A stretch of 23,150 bases of DNA from Echinococcus granulosus. Lineage: Eukaryota; Platyhelminthes; Cestoda; Cyclophyllidea; Taeniidae. The stretch lies in NCBI RefSeq assembly GCF_000524195.1, contig NW_020170640.1:26781-49930 (forward strand), given 5' to 3'. Below the pieces are notes generated by a model. It did not search any database. It worked only from the letters and a program-made list of their open reading frames with translations, and was not told where the DNA came from. Of the stretch, positions 10,921 to 21,038 are shown one piece after another; position 1 is the stretch's first letter; each line of letters starts with the position of its first letter. The position numbers and the translations under genes were made by a program.

Positions 10921-12094
10921 CCCTTGCTACATTAACGTCAATCAAATATCATTATTTACAGCAAACTAGTATGCCATCATCGTAGCGCACTACGTTTGAA
11001 GGCTCCTATCAAGACGAGTGGATGTGCGTGGAGTCAAGGGCTTCGTTGACAAGCACAGGGGATTTGGTTTCATCACTTCACGTCAGACATTATGCAGGTG
11101 GGCGAGCTTGCAAGCATGCACTAGCATTAATTATTATCATCCTTATGGATGGTGCCTCTGTGGCTGCAACGAATCATGACCTATGCGCCGACTATTGGTA
11201 GTCGTAAGAGGTCCTGGGAAACAAGGCATCAGGAACGGGTACGATCCTCCTATCTCATGTCATTTTGTTTACCTCTCCCATTTATTCATCACAACCGCTA
11301 ATAGGTTCAGGCAAAAAGGTTATGCAGAGTTCAACGTTAGCTCCAATTATGGAACGTTTCATATTTTGGATATTTCATATTTTTGAATTGAAACACTTTT
11401 CTAAAAGCACATTAAACAGATGGAATTTGAGATGGACTTCTCTCAAATGAAAGATGGTTATTAAAGGATACTGATCTGAAATTTGGTAGATCTAAATCTA
11501 AGTAAGTTAGATTGAAAAACAGGGATTAATTCTTACCTCCAAGAAGATGCACTCATCCGCCAGTGGTTATTGTTTTCACCCACGAAACAATAAAATCCGT
11601 ACACATAAGTAGTTTCGCGTGACCTGTCCAAAGTTCCACACAAAAAGAGAGAGTACGATTAATACAACATCACATGACTAGTTGACTTAATGAATCAAAA
11701 CACCTCTGCTTACATTGTTAGGAAAACTCAATTCCGTGTGATCTTGTACACACCCACCATTGATGATGGCACTACAGAAATCAGTTGGTCGGTCCAGTGG
11801 AACGCTTGCATGCAGAAAATAACAGACTGACAGTGTCAAATCCATTGTCGCAAAATTTATATTCAATCGTGTCTTAAGCAGAAGCAAAATTACTCGGAAT
11901 AACTAAAATTTAATTCATTTTTGACCAGAAAGAGAGAGGGAAGTCTATGAAACGACTTTTACGCATCTCTGTAACTGATTCCGTTGGAGCTTTTTTTCCA
12001 ATGGCCTACTTAATAACGGTGCTTAGGTGTTGTCAATAGTGGGGATTTTTTGATATTTTGATTAATTGATTAGCCTTTCCTTTTGGTTTTGTGG
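10921..12094. other. No gene recognised
   Basis: Mixed AT-rich sequence with only short open frames on both strands (longest about 67 codons). I found no family motif, splice-supported exon or repeat partner within the window. Confidence 0.35.
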
Positions 12095-12400
12095 ACACTT
12101 AAGGCTCCACCTTTGTACTTCCACCAAAGGTAGGCCTTCCGCGCTAAGCCAATAGGCGCCAGCCCTTCCTTACGTCGGCATTACACATTCTGTCCTAGTA
12201 TTATGACTTCTTTTGTCTTCAGAATAGACAGGAAGTACAAAGTTGGCGGCAAAGTAAAGCGAATCCGATCCTTGAGGGCAACTACCTTGATAAAATTACT
12301 GGATGATAAACCTTACCGTCATGAAGGAGGGGCATATGCTGAGGTTGGAAGAATCTCTGAAGGGTTAAAATGACGCCTACCTTGGACAACTACCTAGTCC
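12095..12400 (+). repeat. Dispersed repeat family C, copy 2
   Basis: It contains AGGCCTTCC, a TACGTCGGCATTACACATTC block paired with TACGTCGACAATACATATTC at about 18110, and CTTCTTTTGTCTTCAG paired with CTTCTTTTGTCTTTAG near 10812. It is substantially diverged from both partners. Confidence 0.5.
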
Positions 12401-12659
12401 CGTGTTCTCCAGGAAGGACATTAAAAAGAGCAGCGACACTGGCCGTAAACTATCTGGAATAGTTCGGTACGGAGCAGTTTACGCTATCTGTATAAAGATG
12501 CCAATCAAGTAAAGATGCATTACCTTCACCTATCTACTAGATGGTTATTCCCCAAAGAGATGTATGGTTGAACAGCACTGAAGAGAGAACAGAGTGACAA
12601 GGAGAAAGAGGTTCAAATAATTTATCCCCACTAGATTATTTGTAATCCTGTTCTTAGTT

Positions 12660-12885
12660 AAATGACTCTGCTCTTAGGCTAGTGATGGCCTCCTCATTCC
12701 CCCTGCCCTCACTACAGTTCCCAAACGGGGCAAAACTTTAGATCCAGCACAATTCCCAAGAGTGATCAGTGACGCTGAGGTCGCATCTCTTCTCAACTGC
12801 ACGCCAATTGGATGTCCCGCTAGCCTGCTTTGTAGCTGTTTCCTTGCAGCACTGACTACGTTGTGATGGCCGACGAGGAGCAACG
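12660..12885 (+). repeat. Dispersed repeat family B, copy 1
   Basis: It aligns end to end with 17702-17940. Shared landmarks are the ATGACT..CT..TTAGGC..AGTG start, TTCCCAAAC, ATCAGTGA, the CAACTGCA/AAACTGCA site and a nearly identical end, TGTGATGGCCGACGAGG versus TGTGATGGCCGACAAGG. The minus strand of this copy has a 69-codon open frame (12883-12674) that is not preserved in the other copy. Confidence 0.65.
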
Positions 12886-13607
12886 TAGTAAATTAATTAT
12901 CGGTTCAGGCCTTCGTTTGGCATCGGGAGTACCAATGGACATGGCCGTTGTGTTTCCGTCCGGCGGAATTGCAGTATCAAACAACTCGTCTGGAATTCTC
13001 AATGCGCTACATCTTGGTTGTTTTGACTTAGAATATTTGTGAAACAATTCTTATATTTAGGATTAAAAAGCTAAACTTCCAATCAAGCCATCATTCGAAA
13101 TGTTGCAAAACCTACCTTGACAGCATTAATTTGCTTTAAATTACTGGTGTGTAGGACCAAGACCAATATATCTCGATGATGTAGTGTTAATCGTATTTTG
13201 AACGATACCTAATGGTAATTGCTTGGACTAACTAATCTACATGTAGTGATTCGATTCTTGTTTCATTTTATGCTTGGTTGCTCGGCATTTATCTATTCAG
13301 AAGGTTATACCTTACCTCGGAAAAATGATTCTGCAGCCGCCATGCTAGTATGGTTCATCACGATTTTGAAAAGGCCACGACACACGGCAGTGGTGGCTAC
13401 TCCAAGTGGACCCGCTTGAAAATAAAAAATGTCCCAATTGCTTTGCTTGCTTAGCAGACTTTAGGGCCACAGGAGGAAGATATCTGCTATAGGTGGCTGG
13501 TTTTGAGGAGGCTCACTTCTGAAGACCACAAAAGAGCGCCTACTTTTAGTAGTTAAGGGAGTCTGTTCGTCTTCAGGAAGGCAATCAGCAGGTGTGGCAA
13601 TGGCGGG
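12856..13607 (-). CDS. Candidate multi-exon gene fragment, unidentified
   Basis: Three minus-strand segments join in compatible phase. The first, 13607-13544, reads PAIATPADCLPEDEQTPLTT and a little more. The second, 13414-13316, is 99 nt and reads GPLGVATTAVCRGLFKIVMN and on; it is preceded by a strong TTTTTATTTTCAAG acceptor, followed by GAG|GTAAGG, and only one frame is open. The third, from 12989, starts DELFDTAIPPDGNTTAMSIG and runs to a TAG at 12856. All joins are phase 1. Only the middle segment has convincing splice sites at both ends; the outer two have weak acceptors. The last codons of the third segment run into repeat B. No family was recognised, so the gene model is inference. 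Confidence 0.25.
12866..13042 (+). other. Small open frame crossing repeat B into unique DNA
   Basis: A 58-codon ATG frame begins MADEEQRSKLIIGSGLRLAS and ends FDLEYL. The first five or so codons lie in repeat family B, whose other copy reads MADKGN and then a stop. The rest is single-copy here. The middle is rich in Gly, Ser, Val and Ala. I do not recognise it. The opposite strand is also open over the same stretch, so at most one of the two is likely to be coding. Confidence 0.15.
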
Positions 13608-13619
13608 CTGCAATAATTT

Positions 13620-14130
13620 CTGCTGACCTCAGTACTTATCAGGAAAGGTTATAAAACCCCTCCACGTCTCTTGAAAGCGAATAAGAGCATAATAGATAGC
13701 TACCCAATAATGAGACCAAAAAAAACAGAACGGGCAAAGTAGGGCGGAATATTGACCTAAGACGGATTAGAACAAGATGTCTTAAAACTTGGCGCAGATT
13801 TAAAGCAAGGTTTCTGTGACTGAGGGCTGGACTGAACGATATTGTAGCAAAGCATCAGCCAGCCCTGGACAGGAGGAAATCAGTGGGTAGATTTCATACA
13901 ATCTGCGTGGTAAAGAGCCCAAAATTGTAGGCACAGCCTGAGCTGCATACTTGGTGAATGTGATAGTAATAACACGAGAAGACACCTCCACAATGCCCAG
14001 TTGTTTCAATCCAGAAATTTACACTTGCACCCTATCATTGGCCTCCTGTTTAGAGTTTAAAAGGAAGCAAGCAAATTAAAGTCCATCTACAGGCCTTCGT
14101 AATCACACATACTGCTATTTAAATAAGAAT
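13620..14130. other. No gene supported; one open frame noted
   Basis: The minus strand is open for about 70 codons at 14009-13800 (reading EVSSRVITITFTKYAAQAVP and on to a TAA). A stop lies just upstream, and no convincing acceptor or donor brackets it. It could belong to the candidate gene to its left but is not supported. Confidence 0.25.
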
Positions 14131-14132
14131 TT

Positions 14133-14151
14133 CCTGTTAATTAATTACAGG
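14133..14151. repeat. Short hairpin with palindromic loop
   Basis: CCTGT and ACAGG form a 5-bp stem around an AT-only 9-nt loop that itself contains AATTAATT. Such structures are common in AT-rich DNA, and function is unknown. Confidence 0.4.
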
Positions 14152-14243
14152 TTAAAGAATAACTGTATGTTTACGAGAATAAGACAGGATGAGTACAACA
14201 TTGAAAGTAAAATGTTTAAAACTTCAGCTTAAAATTCACAATT

Positions 14244-14261
14244 TTTGACAAATTTGTCAAA
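14244..14261. repeat. Perfect 18-nt palindrome
   Basis: TTTGACAAATTTGTCAAA equals its own reverse complement. It lies just left of the compositionally different block at 14275-14985, so it could be a boundary or a protein-binding site, or chance in AT-rich DNA. Confidence 0.6.
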
Positions 14262-14274
14262 TCTCTCCCATTAT

Positions 14275-14985
14275 TAATCTGTGTTAATCCCAGACTCGTG
14301 ATACAATCCAATGACCCCAGCCCAGTGACCCACACGACGCGTGCGTCTCCCAAGTCGCCTCAATCCAAGCCAACCTGTGCACAGGTGAGTTAAACAAACA
14401 TGACGCTCATTTCTACGTGGTGTCCACTGCAAGCATTGGTTGCTCCTTTTCCCCTCAAACATGGAAGCCTGTCGGTCAGACGAGGCCAGTTATGTGGACC
14501 ACTTTGGCCACTGATGTGTGCATGTGAGTGTGCATGCATGTGAGTGTGGAGTGTGTGTGGGTGCAGTGTATGAGGTGGTTAATGCCAAATAACCGAATAC
14601 TGCGTATGTCAGTGTGAATATGCTAATGCAATCACAGATGATGGGGATTGTGGTGAGCAGTTGTAATGGTATGTGATGGAATACACATTCCCCTGACAAT
14701 CACAATCCCATCCATCTCCTCGATGCGTAGGTTCATCGTCAATTGGGAGGTAGTTTGTAGTTTGCTGGAGAGGCATAGTGTTGCAGTGAAACGTGCCTCA
14801 TGGATTGAATAGAATCAGCGCTAACAGAATGTGGTGTGTGAATTGCGTTGTGTACGCCACGAGACATGGCAATGGCGCACGCGGCTGAGTGCCACACCCA
14901 ACGGCAAAACTGGGAGGGTAACAAGTGACTAACACTGACACTTGATATGCAAGATAGTGAAGGAAGTTGCCTTAGTGATATCGTA
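14275..14985. mobile_element. TG-rich block bordering repeat copy 2, possible insertion
   Basis: Composition changes here: the block is richer in G and TG/CA dinucleotides than its flanks and contains a TG-rich stretch at 14513-14570. It ends where homology of repeat copy 2 with copy 1 begins (about 14985 with about 3310). Nothing in it aligns with the DNA left of copy 1. Short open frames on the minus strand (14462-14274, 14699-14490, 15044-14739) mostly reflect the simple sequence. An insertion is inferred; no element hallmarks were seen. Confidence 0.3.
14513..14570 (+). repeat. Imperfect TG-rich microsatellite
   Basis: Repeated TGTG units are interrupted by CATG and GAGTG variants. The opposite strand reads as His/Thr/Ser-rich peptide, typical of translated simple repeat rather than a gene. 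Confidence 0.75.
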
Positions 14986-17701
14986 GGTGTAGTTTGATCC
15001 GAACAAAATAATTTCCATAGAAATATTCCATTTCCAAAAGACATTTGATCAAATATATGAAATTTCCAGAGGAAAAGTTCGCATGGCTTTGTGCCAAAAT
15101 AACCTCAATGGAGAGTATGAACCGATTTCAATTTCCTTTCACACCTAATGGAAAGAAAAACAGGTAGAACAAATGCTGGTAAATTAGACCAATTAATTGA
15201 GCTATTTTGATTAATAAAAAATCGAGCTGTGAGCTAACGGATTTGGCTGCCATTTATCGGTGAAAGTGAGGACTGGGAGGCTAAAGGGCACGGATCCCAG
15301 AAGAGTTGCTAAGGTAGACATTTGGTGTCTTGATATTTTCTTTATCAGGGTGGATTTTCCTAGTGGGGTGTACCTTTCTGGCTATGCCTACAGCTTCTCA
15401 ATCCTTCTGTACCTTAGTAGTAGAACTTCAGGTTATTACGATTTATTGCAGTATCAAAAAAAAAACTTAGACACCGCATAATCGGCAGAAAAAATTGGTC
15501 ACGACCCAAAAAGTATAAATACCCAAACTTCCGTGTCTGATTATTAGGATTTGGCATTGAAGAAGCTGGAAGCCTACCGCAGGTGATTAAATATGTCACG
15601 ATTCCCGAAAGAAGAGTTCATACGACGTCTGCCATTTACGATTACTCCAATCTCTTAATTTGTAAGGGGCCCAATAAAAATTGAAGAAGTATTAGACTTG
15701 GACTATTCTAAAAGTTTATTCTGAAGATGTCAATGACGGTTATGTGTAGATAGTAATTATGTGAACCAACGGTACCTCCTCTACTTCCCTACCAGCTGAA
15801 TGGAACCCGATAGACTGCTAAACGCTGAAGTTAACCAAGTGAGAACAAGGAGGTAAGGGGGAATCAAAATAGAAAACCAACTCAATGAAGCTATTTTAGT
15901 CATTGTCTTTTATTTAATAGCACTGATTTTCAGCCAATAAAGTGTAATCATTGAGGAGCATCATCCAGTTTTTAGCAGCATGAATTTAGTTATTTTTACT
16001 ACCCCAATATTGTTTCCCATTAGGATGGATTTCAGGATACAATACAGTTTGACTTAGAGGTCAAACATATTCTTCTTCATACAAAATTCAACGAATTCAG
16101 CCGATGGAGAAGTCCACCAAGGCTAGTGTCGAGGCCGGCGCTCCCAAGAAATAGGGAGCTACGTAATAATTTAAGAACCCTTTTGTCTATTTGTTTAACT
16201 GCGCAAACTATTGAGGCTTTGTAGGATATCTTTCCGCCTGAAAGCGTAAACCTCAGAAATTTGCCGGTCTCCCAAATAGCCAAGGTTCCTATTCTTTCTT
16301 ATAAGTGGATAGCCAGAAAGGTTGTACTACTGTGTCACCTTCTATGATATGAATGCCTTGGACTGGTATATTATGGACGTCATTAAGAGATAGGACAAAA
16401 AAACACGAATATGATGCCAAGGCCTCACTGTTGCTCACCGATTAGGTCAACATTACGACCAGCATTATTCAAAACCCACTTAGAAAGGCCTGTGGACATG
16501 TCGTATGCAATAACAGAGAGGTAGAATATGTTAATATCAACTTTATTGAACCGTCTTTCTTCCGAATAGTGTATACCATATTTCTAAATCATGCACCAAC
16601 TTAGGAATATTTCCACCAGTTTCGGCGTTTTTTCCCTATAAGAGAACCGGCATATTTATATGAAAATTAATTACATGCTACTGTAATTACTTAAAGTTTG
16701 CTCTGTTCTCTGCGGTGCATAGATGGACGTGGCCATTGCACAGGTCTCAAGGATTCTCGTTAGAACGTCAAAAGGCAGGTGGTTCCAAAGCGAACTAACG
16801 GATGTGAAAGACTGGTAAAATTGCTGCCCACCACCGGTATGGAGGGTATAGCAAAATCGTATGTCCTAGTGGCCTGTCTTCGCGTATAGCCTCTTGACAA
16901 TAGGCGTTCTTTTAGGCTACCACCTCTTGGGATGTCTTCTTGAATGTCTCAAATCATTGCAAATGTATGAAGAGAGGCTGTCAAGATCAGCGAAGTCAAG
17001 TTGAAAAACCGGAGCGTTATACGGTGATTTTTCATTGCCATTATGAGGCTTTTGACTGGATAGTGGAAGAGCCTATTTTGTCACCTATACGTGGGCGAAG
17101 TTCTGCTTCAAACATTTTCCCCAGTGTGATAGTATCGTGTTTTTTAAAAAAAATTTGTGGAAAGCGAGGCCATAAAATAAAATGTCCAATAAAAATATCT
17201 CCTTGTGCACAAGATTGCACCCTTAACGATACCTTGTTGCTTATGTGTTATGCCCGGTTTCATTGATATAGGACATTTCGAAGTCATTAGCATTAGCTAT
17301 TATTTTTAGACCATTTTATGAGGTTGACTCTGAATTAGTTGCATAGACGTTGCAAAGCATTACAGGTCTAGAAAATCTTCCTATCACCGTGGGTGATGCC
17401 AAAATTCGACAGAGTGGGAAGATCTGCAAAATAATGCCCAACAATTAGGGCAAGAAATTGCTCTTTAAAATATAGTCGAATAATGAGATAAATGCAAAAT
17501 TTCGCACGATCAGTCTAAATTTACTTTTCAAAAAGTACTAAACTCTGATACAACTCAGAGAATGTAATTTCTCTTCCCCCACTTTGATCTTTAATGGGTG
17601 TATATGCATGTGAGAATGAGAACAAGAGGACGCAATTTTTTTGTATTACTGATTCCACATACTAAGCAAAAGTCGAAAAATAAGTAGGTTTTAACTTTGT
17701 T

Positions 17702-17940
17702 GCATGACTACTTTTAGGCCAGTGTTTTGACCACTAACTATGGACATAAGTGAAGTCCTGCACTTCCCCTCTTCTTTTAATACATTTCCCAAACAAGACA
17801 AAAACTCAGATTTGTTAGGAGGTATCAGTGATGTAGCTTTCAAATATCGTCTAAACTGCAAAGCACATTCAACGACTGGTACTGCAGGTTTGTGCATGCT
17901 CTTCTTACAACACTAAATGTGCTGTGATGGCCGACAAGGG
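17702..17940 (+). repeat. Dispersed repeat family B, copy 2
   Basis: It aligns with 12660-12885 over its full length and ends in TGTGATGGCCGACAAGG. It is more diverged and AT-richer than copy 1. The open frame on its minus strand (17897-17691) does not match the frame of the other copy. Confidence 0.65.
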
Positions 17941-18029
17941 AAATTGACAAAGGGGGTGCCCAAATAATGCTCAAGAGGAGAGGGGCTATGAGCTACTTTA
18001 ATTGTTTACTTAACTCTCAGTTTTGGGGG

Positions 18030-18155
18030 TAACGACCCACTTTGAATCCGTACACAGCCAGAGAGCATGGCCTCCGGGGCATCTCCGTGGCCCCCAATCC
18101 CTCCAGTACGTCGACAATACATATTCTACTTAAGTAGTATGCATTTTTGGGGAGC
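18030..18155 (+). repeat. Dispersed repeat family C, copy 3 (short)
   Basis: It holds the GGCCTCCGGGGCATC box, the TACGTCGACAATACATATTC block and AAGTAGTATG..TTTTTGG, in the same order as copies 1 and 2. It lacks the downstream part seen at 10830-10920. Confidence 0.5.
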
Positions 18156-19375
18156 TAAATGTCATTCGTAAACTACTCACAAGTAGACTAAAATATCTGT
18201 CCCAATAAGAAATATATTTTCACTGGAAATATGCTATACAATAGTAAGATATCTTAAAATTTATTATGAAAAAACGAAAACAGTCTACCATTCTTATCTC
18301 ACACTGCCGAAAGTGGATTTAGATTTTTAGGTGTAAATCGTGTAAAAATCAAGATTGGAATGCCAGCTAATAGTCATGCGATGCAGTGAATACATTTCGA
18401 CATCCTAGTCCAAATTTAAATCAGGGGGAAATGCTTACTTTACTTCAGAGACAATAGACACCAGACGATGAATGCCCTACCCTTCGCTGGATGCTCCTTT
18501 GTACATGGACTTAGATGTGCTTATCCTTGTACAATTATGAATAAATTTGGTTTATGGTCTTGTGGAGCCTTATCTTTTATTACTGTTGATTGACTGAATA
18601 GTATCTCGTGTTTTAAGCAGAAAATTTTAAAGAAGTCAACTGTCTATTTTAGTAGCTCCCAAAATAGTTGTAGGTAGTACGTCTTTCTCCCTCTCAAATC
18701 TTACAAACTTTCCAAAATTAATGTTCTACGACTCTGGCGAAGGGCAAACCTCTAATCTAATGCATCTTCAGAAGTGGAGGGGGTAAGCTGTAGGCCTCGT
18801 TTAGTGACTTCTCTAAGGGGACTAGGTATATAAGTACTCGAGGATATAATGAAAAGACAAAAAAGATTAATGAGCTGATGTTAGATTTCATATTTTTGTT
18901 CCCTGATAAAATATTTAACTTATGTTGGTTTTCTTCCACCTCAGTGGAAACATCAACCACTTTTCAAAGGCACGCATGTCTGTTTAGTTAGCACTTCATT
19001 ATCAGCTGTCATTTGAACACGTTTGATTAATAGATGATGGATGTGCTTCAACCCATTCTGACGACTATGCATTATTGAACGTGTTTTCTTGTTACTCATT
19101 TTAGTAAAACTGGAAAAAGTCGTGGTTTTAAGGTATTCACCGTTCAACCGACATTGTGAATCATCAGTGTGGGATGGCATTATAATTAGAGGTACTGTTG
19201 TACGATAGACTGCCGCCTACATTGGTCTGCATGTGGTCCAACCGCACTGATAGATGCCGACTCACGTGACGAGAGCACTAGCTTTATGGATATGAAAATA
19301 AAAAGTAAATTTCTCCTCTGGTGGCATTAAAAAATCACCGATCCTGTTGAATCCTAAAAACCCAATACTCCCTCT

Positions 19376-19490
19376 TGGATACATCTACTATCCATACAAA
19401 ACACACCTCTTTCTGTCCTTACCTCAAACCACTGTTAAGTGATTACCCCAAAAAAAGCTCCACACCAACTCAGCGGTTCAAACGATTTCG
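19376..19490. other. Short single-copy spacer before the tandem unit
   Basis: Unassigned sequence between the end of repeat copy 2 and the first tandem unit. The last bases (ATTTCG) differ from those before the second unit (GTTTTC), which fixes the left edge of the duplication at 19491. Confidence 0.5.
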
Positions 19491-20127
19491 TGGGTTCATT
19501 CACTAAAATGTCAGGTGAGTCCCACATGACACTGCTCGGGCGAAGTGCACAGGCATGCAAGACTAATTTTTTTTGACACGAAACCAACACCCAGTTTCAT
19601 TCTGTGGACGGTGATGTTGTGAAGAAATGAAAATGATTTCGGTCTGTCACATGACACTGTTTTCCACATTTGCTTTTGAGGGAGAACTACATTGAAGCAG
19701 GTGATTAATCTTGAGGCCATTCCTCTTAACGTCCACAGCGATGGAGTCCTCCCCTCCCGCATGACGTCTGCATAGATGCTAGCTTAAATACACAAGAGGG
19801 GCATGAGTTGCTGGAAGAAATGTAGCAATTTCTAGATGAAATCTACACGTGGAGTGAAGAGAGTGTAGTCAAATTTAGAAGAATTTAGAGGCTTGCAAGA
19901 AAGTGTTCAAAAATGGAGTCGTATGAAGGCGGATCGCACCACCTCCCGACTCCTCACTGCACAAGCAGTCCTTCAAAGAGGATGATACCGCGACAATACT
20001 ACACACTGCCAGAATGTCTGGTGGTGTGCCCTTTTAAGGCCACCAACAGGCGACGCATGTGGGATGATTAATTGCAGCTGCAGTGGCTCGGCCATCAGGT
20101 TGACAGGCATGGGAGTAAGTGGGGGCA

Positions 20128-20150
20128 TGTGTGTGTGTGTGTGCGTGCGT
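20128..20150 (+). repeat. TG microsatellite in tandem unit 1
   Basis: A run of TG dinucleotides continues into CGTGCGT. The corresponding run in the second unit has the same length and interruptions. Confidence 0.9.
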
Positions 20151-20699
20151 ACAGTTCAAAGTGAAGTGGTGAAAGCAACTTCCCCGTACATGACGACGAA
20201 GACGTCGAGTCCATGTGCATCTAATCATCTCCACAGAAGCCTTTTTGCGAAGTGCGCTGTGATGAAGGCACACTCGGTAGCTGTAAACGAGGACTTTTGA
20301 CTGACTTGACTGTAGCAGGGGAGATGGGTCGGTCAAGCGTCTGTACGACAGTGGCGTTCTTTGACGTGAGAGTTGCATTCCCTCCCACAGCACAGCACGG
20401 CACGCCATAGTATAGCATATCGAACAATCCTATCAATGTTGAGGTAGTACGTGTTACTGGATGCCTGATCGGCGCTTAACTAATATGTAGTGCGATTATT
20501 TAAGCGATTAGTTTGACCATGATGGCGGTAAATAAGGACGGTTCACGAACAGGTGCCACTGGGGAATTCTGGCACACCACAGCCACCTAGATATGCGGGC
20601 TGGTCTACTCCTTTTACTATGCAAGCACTTCACTTTCTGTAGATATTTAATACCATCGCTTTTTCGTGTGACATTCCATTCTCGTTATTTCTATTAACA

Positions 20700-20812
20700 A
20701 TTTTAAGGCTTTCTGGAAGGTCTTCAAAATAAATTTGACTTCTTCGGGAAAGGCGAGGGTGTATTCAATGAGTTCTGTGAAATAAATGCCCGTTCTTGTG
20801 GTCTAAAAGGTT
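20700..20812 (-). other. Exon-like open segment in the tandem unit
   Basis: After a CCTTTTAG acceptor the minus strand is open for about 50 codons, including TGIYFTELIEYTLAFPEEVK and a Lys/Leu-rich, helix-like continuation, ending in TAA. A second frame of the same stretch is also open (60 codons, 20906-20724). With two competing frames, no homology and no polyadenylation signal seen, this stays a weak candidate. It is duplicated at +1830. Confidence 0.15.
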
Positions 20813-20987
20813 CCACTGGTGGGTAGAATCGCCTACTGAGAACACTGCGATGGACCGTGCTGAACACGTCACACCATACGATTGAACTCCTATTCAAGTA
20901 TAACACTTCAACGGGCTTTCACGAAAAGCTTCACCAGTAGTTGTAGCATCAATCACCTTTAACAGTACCATGGATTGTTAACAAGCT

Positions 20988-21038
20988 CTGATGAAAAAAG
21001 AAGTTAGGAAAATTAGGTCAGACATTTCGCATACTCAC
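20988..21038 (-). other. Intron-like 51-nt segment in the tandem unit
   Basis: On the minus strand it starts GTGAGTATG, has a CCTAAC branch-like site, then CTTCTTTTTTCATCAG, which is close to ideal splice grammar. Upstream, the candidate exon 21218-21039 is itself preceded by a strong pyrimidine-rich TTTCCTTAG acceptor. All three frames of that exon have stops near its 5' end, and joining across the 51 nt brings an early stop, so a coding role is doubtful. A non-coding or UTR exon, or a gene relic, fits better. The same signals recur at 22818-22868. Confidence 0.35.

Larger units (their letters stand above)
17698..18163 (+). mobile_element. Copy-2-specific insertion carrying repeats B and C
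   Basis: Homology to copy 1 stops after AAAAATAA.. at about 17697 (with 8548) and resumes at about CATTCGTA 18164 (with 8813), where copy 1 has 264 different bases. The segment contains repeat B (17702-17940) followed by a C-like part (18030-18155). Its ends are weakly inverted: TGCATGACTACTT at 17701 against TGCATACTACTT read on the minus strand from 18144. That suggests a small non-autonomous element, but no target duplication was confirmed. Confidence 0.4.
14985..19375 (+). repeat. Long diverged repeat, copy 2
   Basis: It aligns in the same orientation and order with copy 1 (3310-10185) through the anchor pairs listed there. It lacks the 4520-7205 segment of copy 1 and has its own segment at 17698-18163. 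Neither copy keeps a frame open against the other. Plausible origins are two old insertions of one element or an old local segmental duplication. The right boundary is uncertain because copy 1 runs into the assembly gap. Confidence 0.75.

Noticed and set aside
13800..14009. Protein-like 69-codon minus-strand frame
   Set aside because: A stop sits immediately upstream, and neither end has a convincing splice site, so it was not added to the candidate gene model.
20034..20408. 124-codon minus-strand open frame (repeated at 21864-22238)
   Set aside because: It runs through the TG microsatellite as alternating His-Thr and overlaps a plus-strand frame. It has no domain or splice support. Its recurrence is explained by the tandem duplication.
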